Below, piece by piece: positions 10,368 through 19,375 of a stretch of DNA of 64,000 nt (position 1 is its first letter; the number at the start of each line of letters is the position of its first letter). Both the position numbers and the translations under genes were made by a program. The stretch lies in assembly GCF_018457165.1 (NCBI RefSeq), contig NZ_JAFMNX010000001.1, forward strand, positions 434,001 to 498,000. The letters run 5' to 3'. This DNA is from Tianweitania aestuarii. Its GTDB lineage: Bacteria > Pseudomonadota > Alphaproteobacteria > Rhizobiales > Rhizobiaceae. The notes under the pieces were generated by a model. The model did no database searches. It was not told the origin of the DNA and saw nothing but the letters and a program-made list of their open reading frames with translations.

Positions 10368-10508
10368 TCTGAACACCACCTTCCGTGGCGCCATGCGTGT
10401 CATTTTTGGCACGTCTGCGGGAAGTGTGTGGACTGTGCTCTGCGAGCGCTATCTCGCGCTCACGCTTCGCTTTAAGAGGCTGCGCGAACCGGGGCGGAGA
10501 AAGCCCGG

Positions 10509-10526
10509 TGATGCAAATTTACATCA
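10509..10526. promoter_or_regulatory. 18-bp near-palindrome, candidate operator
   Basis: TGATGCAAATTTACATCA pairs with its own reverse complement at 16 of 18 positions. It lies in the 266-bp gap between the amidotransferase gene and a small ORF. No known regulator is assigned. Confidence 0.3.
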
Positions 10527-10542
10527 CAACGAGCGAATGCGG

Positions 10543-10601
10543 AACGGGATGAAACCCGTTTGCGGGAGCGACGTTGAGCCAGTGAACCCGTTGGTAACTG
10601 G
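10543..10601 (+). other. Structured leader upstream of a small ORF
   Basis: Two hairpin-capable repeats follow each other: AACGGG/CCCGTT (10543-10548 and 10555-10560, 6-nt loop) and CCAGT/ACTGG (10579-10583 and 10597-10601). Together with the palindrome at 10509 this makes the gap from 10368 to 10633 unusually rich in inverted repeats. It may be a 5' leader or part of a small RNA. I see no gene in it. Confidence 0.3.
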
Positions 10602-10633
10602 TCCATGCCAAGTCTTATGGATCGAAACTAGAG

Positions 10634-10771
10634 ATGACCCCAGTGCGCGCCTTCTTCCTTTCCATGCTCATGATTTCCGGCATCGCTCTTTGGGGCGCGG
10701 GCATCTATTCGGCCGATGCTTCCGTCCACATGAACGTCGTCGACGGCTACGGCGTCAGCGCTTCGAACTAA
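10634..10771 (+). CDS. Small predicted exported or membrane peptide, 45 aa
   Basis: An ATG at 10634 opens a 45-codon frame. The product begins MTPVRAFFLSMLMISGIALW and continues with GAGIYSADASVHMNVVDGY, ending VSASN. The N-terminus is a hydrophobic signal or membrane helix and the tail is short and polar. The ribosome site is weak. The frame is too short for most gene finders; the helix-plus-tail structure and the structured leader are the support. I do not recognise a family. Confidence 0.45.
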   Translation: MTPVRAFFLSMLMISGIALWGAGIYSADASVHMNVVDGYGVSASN

Positions 10772-10792
10772 GCCGGGCTTCGAACTGGCCTG

Positions 10793-11545
10793 TCAGGCAC
10801 GATCTTGCCTGACATCGATGATGCGCTTGGTTCTGCCGTCCAGAACCACCGCCGTCATCACTCCCGTTTTCACCGCACCAGTGTCGACATTGATGCGGTT
10901 GGACAGCATCTCCACTTCCGCACTCGGCGTATGCCCGTGCACGATGATCCTGGGATGCAGGCCCTGATAGGCCAGGAACTCCTTTCGGATCCAGATCAGG
11001 TCTTCGCGATCCTGGATGGCGAGTTCAACGCCAGGGCGAATCCCGGCATGGCAGAAGTAATAATCGCCGAAGCTGAAAGAGCGCGGCAATCCCCTCAGGA
11101 AATCCAGATGCGCCTGTGGCATGGCTGCCAGCAGCTCGTCGCGCGTTCGGATACGGCCAGCCACATCGCTCAGGTCAGCGTCGACGCCATAGGAGCGCGC
11201 GGTCATGTCGCCGCCATGCGCCACGAACAAGCCGACTGGATGCGGGTCGGCAAGAAAGGTCAGCCAGCCTTCGTCATGGTTGCCCATCAGCGATAGAACG
11301 CGGCGATCACTTCTGCGCTCGATGATGAGGTCCAGTGCACGTTTGGTGTCCGGCCCGCGATCGCCGTAATCGCCGATATGGATGATGCGCCAATCTTCAG
11401 GCGCATCGCGTTCGAGCTCGCGATCGATCTCCGAATACAGGGCCTCGAGCAGGTCGGCGCATCCATGCACGTCGCCGATCGCGTAGATGCGCATCCCGTC
11501 TGGCGTGCGCGCATCATCGAGATGAACGCCCCGGCCACGCGTCAC
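10793..11545 (-). CDS. PPP-family metallophosphatase (Ser/Thr phosphatase or ApaH-like)
   Basis: The protein (250 aa) has the full metallophosphoesterase signature: GDVHGC, GDYGDRGP, GNHDEGW and GHTPS, with a further His in YYFCHAGIRPG. These residues bind two metals in PPP-type protein phosphatases and in diadenosine tetraphosphatases; the sequence does not decide between them. I place the start at GTG 11545, which overlaps the stop of the upstream alpha-hydroxy-acid dehydrogenase by 4 bp (GTGA), implying translational coupling. The frame remains open to 11635, inside the upstream gene, and those residues look like shadow sequence. Confidence 0.85.
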   Translation of the reverse strand: MTRGRGVHLDDARTPDGMRIYAIGDVHGCADLLEALYSEIDRELERDAPEDWRIIHIGDYGDRGPDTKRALDLIIERRSDRRVLSLMGNHDEGWLTFLADPHPVGLFVAHGGDMTARSYGVDADLSDVAGRIRTRDELLAAMPQAHLDFLRGLPRSFSFGDYYFCHAGIRPGVELAIQDREDLIWIRKEFLAYQGLHPRIIVHGHTPSAEVEMLSNRINVDTGAVKTGVMTAVVLDGRTKRIIDVRQDRA

Positions 11546-12720
11546 TGACTTGGCCTCGCCGGCTCGGTGGCGACCACCGGCAAGCGATGATGCAGAAGCT
11601 CGGGTCCCACGTCGCGAATGTCGCGCTTGCCGCAAAGCGCCATCGTGATGTCGAGCTCATTGCGGATGATATCGAGCGCCATCGTCACGCCGCGTTTTCC
11701 ATAAGCACCGATGCCATACAGGAACGGGCGCCCGATATAGGTGCCTTGCGCTCCGAGACACAGCGCCTTCAGGACGTCCTGTCCCGACCGTATTCCGCCA
11801 TCGACATGCACTTCGATACGGTCGCCCACCGCCTTCACGATTTCCGGCAAGACCGAGATGGACGAGGCCGCGCCGTCGAGCTGGCGGCCACCATGGTTGG
11901 ACACGATGATCGCATCGGCTCCTGTTTCCGCCGCCATGGCCGCATCCTCGGCATCCAGAATGCCCTTCAGGATCAGCTTGCCGCCCCATTGTTCCTTGAT
12001 CCAGGCCACATCGTCCCACGACAAACGCGGGTCGAACTGTTCGGCCGTCCACGATGACAAAGACGACAGATCGCCGACGCCTTGCGCATGGCCGACGATG
12101 TTGCCGAAGCTGCGACGCTTCGTGCCGAGCATCTCGAACGCCCATCTCGGCCGCGTCGCAACCTGCCAGATGTGCTTTGGAATGAACTTGGGCGGGGTCG
12201 ACAACCCGTTGCGGATGTCCTTGTGCCGTTGCCCGAGGATCTGAAGATCCAGCGTCACCACCAGTGCCGAACAGCCGGCGGCGCGCGCCCGGTTGATCAG
12301 GCTTTTGACGAACTCGCGGTCCTTCATGACGTAAAGCTGAAACCAGAACGGCTTGATCGTATGCGCGGCGACATCCTCGATCGAGCACACGCTCATGGTG
12401 GACAGCGTGAACGGCACGCCGGCCACTTCGGCCGCCTGCGCCGCGAGGATCTCGCCATCGGCATGCTGCATGCCGGTGAGACCGGTGGGCGAAAGTGCTA
12501 CCGGCATCGACACCTTTTCGCCGATCATCGTGCTTTCGAGCGATCGGTTGGTCATGTCGACCAGAACGCGCTGGCGCAGCTTGATGGCCGCGAAATCGGC
12601 TTCGTTCGCCTTGTAGGTGCCTTCGGTCCACGCGCCGGAATCGGCATAATCGAAGAACATCTTCGGCACGCGTCGACGTGCAACCTCTTTCAATTCAGCA
12701 ATCGTCAGCGGCGTGGCCAT
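11542..12720 (-). CDS. lldD: FMN-dependent alpha-hydroxy-acid (L-lactate) dehydrogenase
   Basis: The protein (392 aa) is an FMN TIM-barrel enzyme that oxidises L-lactate or a related 2-hydroxy acid and passes electrons to the respiratory chain. Landmarks are FFDYADSGAWTEGT near the N-terminus, ALSPTGLTGMQHADGE, FQLYVMKDR, the catalytic histidine in SNHGGRQLDGA, and the phosphate-binding VHVDGGIRSGQDVLKAL with YIGRPFLYG. The start has an AGGGAGCAGGG tract. The substrate is assigned by family; glycolate or mandelate relatives cannot be excluded. The stop overlaps the start of the phosphatase gene. Confidence 0.87.
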   Translation of the reverse strand: MATPLTIAELKEVARRRVPKMFFDYADSGAWTEGTYKANEADFAAIKLRQRVLVDMTNRSLESTMIGEKVSMPVALSPTGLTGMQHADGEILAAQAAEVAGVPFTLSTMSVCSIEDVAAHTIKPFWFQLYVMKDREFVKSLINRARAAGCSALVVTLDLQILGQRHKDIRNGLSTPPKFIPKHIWQVATRPRWAFEMLGTKRRSFGNIVGHAQGVGDLSSLSSWTAEQFDPRLSWDDVAWIKEQWGGKLILKGILDAEDAAMAAETGADAIIVSNHGGRQLDGAASSISVLPEIVKAVGDRIEVHVDGGIRSGQDVLKALCLGAQGTYIGRPFLYGIGAYGKRGVTMALDIIRNELDITMALCGKRDIRDVGPELLHHRLPVVATEPARPSQ

Positions 12721-12803
12721 AACCCTGCTCCCTCTTACGGCGTGATCGCGGTGTAAGCCCGGCAGGAACCATGGTCAATTTGATCGTTCGTCGACCTTGA
12801 AGT

Positions 12804-13700
12804 CTAACGCGCGCCGTAGCTGGCTTCGTAAAGGTTGCGCTGGCGGTTCAAGGCAACCATCGTGTTGCGCAGAAGAATGGAAACCGTGACCGGACCGACG
12901 CCGCCCGGCACCGGCGTGATCCAAGATGCGACGTGCTTCACGCTTTCAGTGTCGACATCGCCGACCACGCGTTCACGGCCATCGGCGTCCCGCTCGGTAT
13001 TGATGCCGATATCGATCACGGCGGCTCCCGGCTTCACCATGTCGGCGCGGATCAGACGGGGCTTGCCAACGGCGACGAACAGGGCGTCGGCACGGCGCGC
13101 ATGGGAGGCTAGCGAGCGCGTCATGTGGTGGCAAACCGTGACGGTGGCGCCTTCGCTGAGCAGCAGAAACGCGATGGGCTTGCCCACAATCTCGGAATGG
13201 CCGACCACCACGACCTCAAGCCCTTTCAGATCGAGCCCAGTGGCCTTCAGCAGTTCGACCGAAGCGGCAGCCGTGCAGGGTGCGAGGTCGAGTTCGTTGT
13301 AAACGATGTTGCCGATGGAAGCGGGATGCATGCCTTCCACATCCTTGAGCGGATGGATGGCGCGCTGCATGCTGCGCACCGGAATGGCCGCGGGCAGGGG
13401 GCGCTGCATGATGATGCCGGTCACTCGCGGATCGGCATTCATGCCGTGGATGGAGGCTTCGAGCTCGGCCGGACTGACCGTTGCGGGAAAGTTGCGCTCT
13501 TCGAAGTCGATGCCGGCGGCCTGCGCCTTGCGGCGCTGATTGCGGACATAAACATCGACGGCGTCCACATCGCCAACCGTGATCGACACCAGCTTCGGTT
13601 TCCAACCGTCTTCCGTCGCTGCCAGCGCCTGTTCGCGCACCTCAGCCAGAATGCGTTCGGCGACAGGTGCGCCCTTGAGATAGCGGGGATCGTCGGTCAT
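12804..13700 (-). CDS. FolD-like methylenetetrahydrofolate dehydrogenase/cyclohydrolase paralogue with altered active site
   Basis: FolD interconverts methylene-, methenyl- and formyl-tetrahydrofolate. This 298-aa protein keeps the fold: GIIMQRPLP (Gln99), HPLKDVEGMHP, VVVVGHSEIVGKP and TPVPGGVGPVTVSILLRNT. However, the motif that normally reads YVxxKxKA reads YVRNQRRKA, placing Gln55 at the position of the lysine essential for cyclohydrolase activity. Also, KDVDG is KDVEG (Glu122), PCTPxG is PCTAAA, and the usual ASxxYV reads AVDVYV. It is therefore probably a divergent paralogue, possibly dehydrogenase-only, and a normal folD should exist elsewhere. The gene is preceded upstream by a strong terminator, so it has its own promoter. 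Confidence 0.85.
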   Translation of the reverse strand: MTDDPRYLKGAPVAERILAEVREQALAATEDGWKPKLVSITVGDVDAVDVYVRNQRRKAQAAGIDFEERNFPATVSPAELEASIHGMNADPRVTGIIMQRPLPAAIPVRSMQRAIHPLKDVEGMHPASIGNIVYNELDLAPCTAAASVELLKATGLDLKGLEVVVVGHSEIVGKPIAFLLLSEGATVTVCHHMTRSLASHARRADALFVAVGKPRLIRADMVKPGAAVIDIGINTERDADGRERVVGDVDTESVKHVASWITPVPGGVGPVTVSILLRNTMVALNRQRNLYEASYGAR

Positions 13701-13763
13701 CGCGCGCTCCTTTGCTAAGCCGTGGTGATAGGAGGAGAGACCCTAACCGTGATCAAAGAAAAA

Positions 13764-13797
13764 GGGCGACGCGATTTGCGCCGCGTCGCCCTTTTTT
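13764..13797. terminator. Strong intrinsic terminator between the L,D-transpeptidase gene and folD-like gene
   Basis: A perfect 10-bp GC-rich stem (GGGCGACGCG at 13764-13773, CGCGTCGCCC at 13782-13791) closes an 8-nt loop. It is flanked by T6 on the plus strand and by TTTTTCTTT on the minus strand. Both flanking genes are on the minus strand, so it ends the L,D-transpeptidase transcript. Confidence 0.88.
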
Positions 13798-13912
13798 CGC
13801 GTCACGAAGTCCCCACCTCGCGCGCGCAGCCGGGTCGGACTGGAGGGAACGACCCGTGGCAGTTTCGAACCGGCCAGCTTTCAACGCGGCCGGTGCGTTC
13901 CCCCGCCGGAAC

Positions 13913-14698
13913 TCATATCACCACGACCTTCGTGCCGATCCGCACGCGCTCATAGAGATCGGTGACATCTTCGTTACGCATCCGAATGCAGCCGGACGAC
14001 ACATTGGTGCCGATCGTCCAGGGCGCATTGGTGCCGTGAATGCGATAAAGCGTGGATCCGAGATAAAGCGCCCTTGCGCCAAGCGGATTGGCCGGACCGC
14101 CTTCCATCGTCACGGGCAAGATCCTGCCCTTGCGCTTTTCACGCGCCCGCATTTCGGCCGGCGGCGTCCAGGTCGGCCATTGCCGCTTGTTGGTGATGGT
14201 TTCCGTGCCGGTCCAGCCGAAGCCTTCCTTGCCGACACCAACGCCATAACGCCGCGCCTGACCGTCCGCTTCCACGAGGTAAAGGAACTTGGAATGGGTA
14301 TCGATCACGATCGTGCCGGGCTTTTGGCCGCCATCATAGGCGACCATCTGCGGCAGGAACTCGGGCGACAGGCCGCGATCCGGACGCACGCGAACGGCGC
14401 CTGCGACGCTTACGGCTTCGATCGGCTGCGGCATCGGCTCGCGGTCGACATCCTGGCGACGAACACGCTTGCGCATCGGCGCGGCCTGTGGCGCAACACG
14501 AACCGCATAGCCCTGCGAAACACGCGGACGCTCGATCAGAACGCGGCGCTCCGGCGCTTGCTGGAGCTGCCTGACCCAGGGCGCGGCCAGATCCGGGCTC
14601 ACCACAACCGGCGGTCGCTCGCGATAGCGATCCTGCGCTTGCGCCGCTGCCGGCGCCAGCACGATCAAAGCCGCGCTGCAAAGAATGGAAAGCCGCAT
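13913..14698 (-). CDS. Periplasmic L,D-transpeptidase (YkuD domain)
   Basis: The protein (261 aa) starts with a signal peptide (MRLSILCSAALIVLAPAAAQAQ). A proline- and arginine-rich linker (residues about 25-120) leads to a YkuD catalytic domain with TIVIDTHSKFLYLVE, RIHGTNAPWTIG and the active-site cysteine in SSGCIRMRNEDV. Such enzymes make 3-3 peptidoglycan cross-links or attach proteins to peptidoglycan; in Hyphomicrobiales there are many paralogues and LD cross-links are abundant. Its individual role cannot be told from sequence. It ends before a strong terminator. Confidence 0.92.
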   Translation of the reverse strand: MRLSILCSAALIVLAPAAAQAQDRYRERPPVVVSPDLAAPWVRQLQQAPERRVLIERPRVSQGYAVRVAPQAAPMRKRVRRQDVDREPMPQPIEAVSVAGAVRVRPDRGLSPEFLPQMVAYDGGQKPGTIVIDTHSKFLYLVEADGQARRYGVGVGKEGFGWTGTETITNKRQWPTWTPPAEMRAREKRKGRILPVTMEGGPANPLGARALYLGSTLYRIHGTNAPWTIGTNVSSGCIRMRNEDVTDLYERVRIGTKVVVI

Positions 14699-14891
14699 GG
14701 GTGAACCCGTTGATGCCGTGTTTCGATAAAGCGCAACCCCGCCTTCATCTTGGCTCCATCATCCCCCGGCAATTCCAAGCAAAAGGTGAATCGGCTTCGT
14801 TAAAGTTCGATTCAACGATGAAACGCTTTGCAGTGGTTACCAACTCGCTGCCGAACTTGGTAAAGGACGAATAAACAAGAAAGGAAGCGTC

Positions 14892-15533
14892 ATGTCTGAT
14901 CTGGCTGCCGGCCTGGTGCGCGGCGATGACGGTGTGATCCGCTGCGCATGGGGTGGCTCGACGCCCGATTACATTTCCTATCACGATAGGGAATGGGGAC
15001 GCCCGATGGCCGACGACCATCGGCTGTTCGAGAAGATTTGCCTGGAAGGCTTCCAGTCCGGCCTGTCCTGGCTGACGATCCTGCGCAAGCGCGAGAATTT
15101 CCGTGCGGCCTTTGCGGGTTTCGATTTCGCGGTGGTGGCGCAGTTCGGTGAAGCGGATGTCGAGCGCCTTGTTGCGGATGCCGGCATCATCCGCCATCGC
15201 GGCAAGATCAACTCGACGATCAACAATGCCAAACGGGCGATGGAAATGAAGGCGGAGTTCGGCTCGCTCGCCGCTTACTTCTGGCGCTTCGAACCGCCAG
15301 CCGATGAGCGGCCGCAGGTGGTGGACTGGGAAACGATCCGCGCCAACCCCACGACGCCTGCGTCCATCCGCCTGTCGAAGGACCTGAAGAAACGCGGCTG
15401 GACATTCGTCGGACCAACCACCGTTTACGCCTTCATGCAGGCCATGGGCCTGGTGAACGATCACATCGAAGGCTGCGCCTGCCGCGCCGCGGTCGAAAAG
15501 GAGCGCGCCGGCTTCAAGCGACCTGTCGCCTAA
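14892..15533 (+). CDS. tag: DNA-3-methyladenine glycosylase I
   Basis: Tag (213 aa) excises 3-methyladenine from alkylated DNA. The zinc-binding residues characteristic of the family are present: RCAWGGS plus YHDREWGRP at the N-terminus and NDHIEGCACR at the C-terminus. The substrate pocket region FEKICLEGFQSGLSWLTIL and the HhH-like RHRGKINSTINNAKR are also clear. ATG 14892 follows AAAGGAAG. It is divergent from the L,D-transpeptidase gene and convergent, with a 3-bp gap, with a small secreted-protein gene. Confidence 0.95.
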   Translation: MSDLAAGLVRGDDGVIRCAWGGSTPDYISYHDREWGRPMADDHRLFEKICLEGFQSGLSWLTILRKRENFRAAFAGFDFAVVAQFGEADVERLVADAGIIRHRGKINSTINNAKRAMEMKAEFGSLAAYFWRFEPPADERPQVVDWETIRANPTTPASIRLSKDLKKRGWTFVGPTTVYAFMQAMGLVNDHIEGCACRAAVEKERAGFKRPVA

Positions 15534-15536
15534 GCC

Positions 15537-15869
15537 TCACTGGCAGGTCAGCGAGTTGCCCACCGTCCGGCATTTCGAGCCGTCGCGATTATAGATGGTG
15601 TCGCCAAGCCGCCGCGTTGAATTCTGGTTGGTGGGATAAAGCGCATTGTCGGGGCTTTTGGCGCGCTTTTGCGGGTTGGTATAGCGCTGGTTGCCAAGCG
15701 GGCTTTTGCGCGTCTGGTTGTTCAGCGAAGGCGTGGTGGGCGTGCGCTGGCCGGAGCGGCCATCGGAACAGAAATAGCTCGACCCGATCGCGCGGCAGTT
15801 CTGCGCCATCGTCGGTGCGGCGGGCAGCACGATCAGCGCAGCGAGGAGAAAAGTGGGAATGCGGACCAT
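15537..15869 (-). CDS. Small secreted protein with four cysteines
   Basis: The protein is 110 aa with a signal peptide (MVRIPTFLLAALIVLPAAPTMAQ). The mature part has two Cys in NCRAIGSSYFCSDG and two in SKCRTVGNSLTC, separated by a polar linker rich in Asn, Thr, Arg and Pro. Two disulfides in the periplasm are likely, and the two Cys segments look like a duplicated CRxxGxSxxC motif. The function is unknown. It ends 3 bp from the convergent tag stop. Confidence 0.75.
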   Translation of the reverse strand: MVRIPTFLLAALIVLPAAPTMAQNCRAIGSSYFCSDGRSGQRTPTTPSLNNQTRKSPLGNQRYTNPQKRAKSPDNALYPTNQNSTRRLGDTIYNRDGSKCRTVGNSLTCQ

Positions 15870-16041
15870 GATCGGCTTCCTTCGTTTCCCTTTAGATAGG
15901 AACGCTCGGTGCCGACTGGAACCATCGCCTGAGCCAAAAGCGCGCCGAAGGGCGTCCTTTGCTTGAAGCTGAGCGCTCCATCCGGTAGAGCGCCCTTATT
16001 CAAGTCATTGCTGGCTTCCCAACGATTTCTGGACTTCTTCC

Positions 16042-17505
16042 ATGGCCGATAAGAACGAGAAGATGAAAGCGCGGCTTGCGCGCGGCTTTGGCGACCGCTC
16101 GGCCGATGATATCCGCGCCACCGAACGCATGATCGAGAAGATCAAGGCCGTCTACGATCTCTACGGCTTCGAGCCGGTCGAGCAGCCTTTGATCGAATAC
16201 ACGGATGCGCTCGGCAAGTTTCTGCCGGACCTCGACCGGCCCAACGAAGGCGTGTTTTCCTTCCAGGACGATGACGAGCAGTGGCTATCGCTGCGCTACG
16301 ACCTGACCGCACCGCTCGCCCGCTATGTCGCGGAGAATTTCGAACGTCTGCCCAAGCCCTTCCGCTCCTATCGCGCGGGCTGGGTGTTCCGCAACGAGAA
16401 GCCGGGTCCGGGCCGCTTCCGCCAGTTCATGCAGTTCGATGCCGACACGGTGGGAACGCCTGGCGTCGCGGCCGATGCCGAAATGACCATGATGATGGCC
16501 GATGTCATGGAAGCGCTCGGCATCAAGCGCGGCGATTACGTCATCCGCGTCAACAACCGCAAGGTGCTGGACGGTGTGCTGGAAGCGATTGGTCTCGGCG
16601 GCGACGACAATGCCGGCCGCCGTTTGACCGTTCTGCGCGCGATCGACAAGCTCGACAAGTTCGGTCCCGAAGGCGTGAAGCTCCTGCTGGGCGCGGGCCG
16701 CTGGGATGGCGGCGCCGAAGGCGAGGGCGACTTCACCAAGGGCGCCGAACTGGATGACGCTGCCATCGCCAAGGTTCTCGCTTATGTGGAAACCGGCGAG
16801 ATCGAGGACAATCAGGGCGTTGTCGAACTGCGCGAGATCGAAGCGCTGGTGCGTGCAGCCGGCTACGGCGAAGACCGCATCAAGATCGATCCATCCGTCG
16901 TGCGTGGCCTCGAATACTACACCGGACCCGTCTACGAGGCCGAGCTCCTCGCCGAGATCCCCAACGAAGACGGCAAGATCGTGCGTTTCGGCTCGGTCGG
17001 CGGCGGTGGGCGTTATGATGGTCTCGTGTCGCGTTTCCGCGGCGAACCTGTGCCGGCAACCGGCTTCTCGATCGGTGTTTCTCGCCTGATGACGGCGCTG
17101 AAGAACCTCGGCAAGCTCGATACGGCCGATGTTGTTGCGCCGGTGGTTGTGCTGGTCATGGATCGCGACACGGAAAGCCTTGGCCGCTACCAGAAGATGG
17201 TCGGCGATCTGCGCCAGGCCGGCATTCGCGCCGAGATGTATCTCGGCGGCGCCGGCATGAAGGCGCAGATGAAATATGCCGACCGCCGCGGCGCACCCTG
17301 CGTGGTGATCCAGGGCGGCGACGAGCGTGCAAACGGCGAAGTGCAGGTCAAGGATCTGATCGAAGGCGCGCGATTGTCGGCGGAGATTACCGACAACGAA
17401 GCCTGGCGCGAAGGCCGTCCGGCACAGGTGTCGGTGCCGGAAGCCGAGCTGGTCGCGACGATCCGCGCCATCCTCGCTGCACAGGCGCAAGAGCGGCAGG
17501 CGTGA
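16042..17505 (+). CDS. hisS: Histidyl-tRNA synthetase
   Basis: HisRS (487 aa) charges tRNA-His. Class II motifs are visible: motif 2 region [20 protein letters not shown] with QFDADTVG, histidine A box [14 protein letters not shown], and motif 3 region GGGRYDGL then [10 protein letters not shown]. The C-terminal anticodon-binding fold includes [21 protein letters not shown]. The long, divergent form agrees with the known alphaproteobacterial type that uses tRNA-His lacking the extra G-1; the tRNA is not in this window, so this is background knowledge only. It is the first gene of a tight hisS-hisZ-hisG operon; its stop overlaps the hisZ start by 4 bp. No strong ribosome site precedes ATG 16042. 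Confidence 0.95.
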   Translation: MADKNEKMKARLARGFGDRSADDIRATERMIEKIKAVYDLYGFEPVEQPLIEYTDALGKFLPDLDRPNEGVFSFQDDDEQWLSLRYDLTAPLARYVAENFERLPKPFRSYRAGWVFRNEKPGPGRFRQFMQFDADTVGTPGVAADAEMTMMMADVMEALGIKRGDYVIRVNNRKVLDGVLEAIGLGGDDNAGRRLTVLRAIDKLDKFGPEGVKLLLGAGRWDGGAEGEGDFTKGAELDDAAIAKVLAYVETGEIEDNQGVVELREIEALVRAAGYGEDRIKIDPSVVRGLEYYTGPVYEAELLAEIPNEDGKIVRFGSVGGGGRYDGLVSRFRGEPVPATGFSIGVSRLMTALKNLGKLDTADVVAPVVVLVMDRDTESLGRYQKMVGDLRQAGIRAEMYLGGAGMKAQMKYADRRGAPCVVIQGGDERANGEVQVKDLIEGARLSAEITDNEAWREGRPAQVSVPEAELVATIRAILAAQAQERQA

Positions 17506-18602
17506 CACTCGCTGACACCATCCTGGCGCGCTTTGCAGCGGATGCCATTCCGCTGGCTGATGTGCCGATCCTGCAACCGGCCGATCCTTTTCTGGACATG
17601 GCCGGCGAAGATCTTCGCCGGCGCATTTTCCTGACGCAAAGCGAAACGGGCGAAAGCCTGTGTTTGCGGCCCGAATTCACCATTCCCGTTTGCCGCGACC
17701 ACATCGCGCGTCAGGCCGGAACACCGCGCCGCTATGGGTATCTCGGCGAGGTTTTCCGCCAGCATCGAGAAGGCGGCACCCAATTCCTTCAGGCCGGCAT
17801 CGAGGACCTCGGGGAACGCGATACGTCCACAGCCGATGCGCGCTCCGTGGCCGATGCCTGTCGCCTCCTGAACGAGGCGCTGCCGGGCGTTTCTTTGTCG
17901 GTGACGATCGGCGATCAGGCGATCTTCGAGGCCGTTCTGGCAGCCCTCGGTTTGCCGCGCGGCTGGCAAATGCGTTTGGCGCGCGCCTTCGGTGCTGCCG
18001 ATATGCTCGAAGCCGCGCTTGCCGATCTCGCCAATCCCCCGAAGAAGCGTAATCTCGGCCAGCCGGTCTCGCGTCTCGTGGCTGCACGTGATCGTGCAGC
18101 GGTCGCCGATTATCTCGAAAAGCAGATGGATGTCGCCGGCATTTCGCCGTCTGCCGGGCGCACGCCCGATGACATCGCCCGCCGCCTGATCGAAAGAGCG
18201 GAACTCAGCGCCGTTCGGATTGCCGATGATGCTTTTGAAGCGCTAAAGCGCTTTCTGGCGATCCGCGAACCCCTGGCACAAGCCGGCGAAACGCTGCGGC
18301 GCTTTGCCGATGAATGCGACCTCTTTCTGGATGCGGCGCTGGAACAGTTCGCCAAACGCGCCGACGCCTTGGCTGCTCAAGGCTTGCAGGGCGCAAGCTT
18401 CACCTATGACGCCGCTTTCGGTCGTCCGCTGGATTATTACACCGGGCTCGTTTTCGAAATCAGCGCGGCCGGCGATCCGAGGCCTCTGGTCGGCGGCGGC
18501 CGCTATGATCGCCTTCTGACGATGCTGGGTGCCGAACACTCCATTCCCGGCGTCGGCTTCTCGGCCTGGCTTGATCGCATCGAAGGAGCGCGCAAGCCAT
18601 GA
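17502..18602 (+). CDS. hisZ: ATP phosphoribosyltransferase regulatory subunit
   Basis: HisZ (366 aa) is a catalytically dead HisRS-like protein that activates the short HisG. It starts with GTG 17502, overlapping the hisS stop as GTGA, and ends in ATGA with hisG. Class II remnants are present: [52 protein letters not shown] and [13 protein letters not shown]. It lacks the HisRS anticodon domain and the histidine-binding set is changed. Its neighbour HisG is the short form that requires it, which supports the call. Confidence 0.94.
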   Translation: MTLADTILARFAADAIPLADVPILQPADPFLDMAGEDLRRRIFLTQSETGESLCLRPEFTIPVCRDHIARQAGTPRRYGYLGEVFRQHREGGTQFLQAGIEDLGERDTSTADARSVADACRLLNEALPGVSLSVTIGDQAIFEAVLAALGLPRGWQMRLARAFGAADMLEAALADLANPPKKRNLGQPVSRLVAARDRAAVADYLEKQMDVAGISPSAGRTPDDIARRLIERAELSAVRIADDAFEALKRFLAIREPLAQAGETLRRFADECDLFLDAALEQFAKRADALAAQGLQGASFTYDAAFGRPLDYYTGLVFEISAAGDPRPLVGGGRYDRLLTMLGAEHSIPGVGFSAWLDRIEGARKP

Positions 18603-19294
18603 CCTTGACGCTTGCTCTGCCTTCCAAGGGTCGTCTCAAGGAACAGGCCATCGCCCGCTTTGCCGAAGCCGGCCTTCAGGTGCAGTTGCCGACCGATCCG
18701 CGTTCTTATCGTGGACGCATCGACGGCGCCTTGTCGCTCGACGTGCTGTTTCTTTCTGCTTCCGAAATCGCCCAGGAACTGGGGCAGGGCGCCGTAGACC
18801 TTGGTGTCACGGGCGAAGACCTCGTGCGTGAGAACCTCGCCAACTGGGACGCGCACGTGTCGATCGAGGCGCGCCTCGGCTTCGGTGCCGCCGATGTGGT
18901 TGTCGCCGTGCCCGATGTCTGGATGGACGTCGAGACCATGGCCGATCTCGACGATGTCGCCGCCGACTTTCGCCAGCGTCATGGCCGCCGTTTGCGCATC
19001 GCCACCAAATACTGGCGCCTGACGCAGCAGTTCTTCTCGCTGAAACACGGCATCCAGGTTTACCGCATCGTGGAAAGCCTCGGCGCCACCGAAGGTGCCC
19101 CGGCAGCCGGTCTGGCAGATGTCATTGTCGACATCACCTCCAGCGGCTCGACCCTGAGCGCAAACCATCTGCGTGTCTTGTCCGACGGCATCATCCTGCG
19201 CTCACAGGCCTGTCTCGTCGCATCCAAGCGCGAGCGCTCGGCGGAAGATGCGCAGGCTCTGGCTCAGCTGAGCGCACTGTTCGCCACAGCTTGA
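18599..19294 (+). CDS. hisG: ATP phosphoribosyltransferase, short form
   Basis: HisG (231 aa) condenses ATP with PRPP in the first step of histidine synthesis. The visible motifs are [26 protein letters not shown] and the PRPP loop [13 protein letters not shown]. The protein lacks the C-terminal ACT-like regulatory domain and so depends on HisZ, encoded just upstream with a 4-bp ATGA overlap. A hairpin terminator follows. Confidence 0.95.
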   Translation: MTLTLALPSKGRLKEQAIARFAEAGLQVQLPTDPRSYRGRIDGALSLDVLFLSASEIAQELGQGAVDLGVTGEDLVRENLANWDAHVSIEARLGFGAADVVVAVPDVWMDVETMADLDDVAADFRQRHGRRLRIATKYWRLTQQFFSLKHGIQVYRIVESLGATEGAPAAGLADVIVDITSSGSTLSANHLRVLSDGIILRSQACLVASKRERSAEDAQALAQLSALFATA

Positions 19295-19305
19295 TCGGCA
19301 TAAAA

Positions 19306-19331
19306 AAAGCCCGGCTCGAAGGCCGGGCTTT
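19306..19331. terminator. Bidirectional terminator between hisG and doxX
   Basis: AGCCCGGC (19308-19315) pairs with GCCGGGCT (19322-19329) around a 6-nt loop, extended by A-T pairs. A run of seven A on the plus strand gives U7 for the minus-strand doxX transcript, while hisG transcripts get a shorter U run. The position between convergent genes fits. Confidence 0.85.
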
Positions 19332-19375
19332 GGTCGTCATGAAATAGCTTGGACTATGGCCATGAACGCGACGGT

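Noticed and set aside
15973..15993. Hairpin GCGCTC/GAGCGC before hisS considered as an attenuator or T-box
   Set aside because: No T-box motif, no leader peptide with histidines and no U tract.
16285..17508. 407-codon minus-strand open frame
   Set aside because: It is the shadow of hisS; no motifs and no ribosome site.
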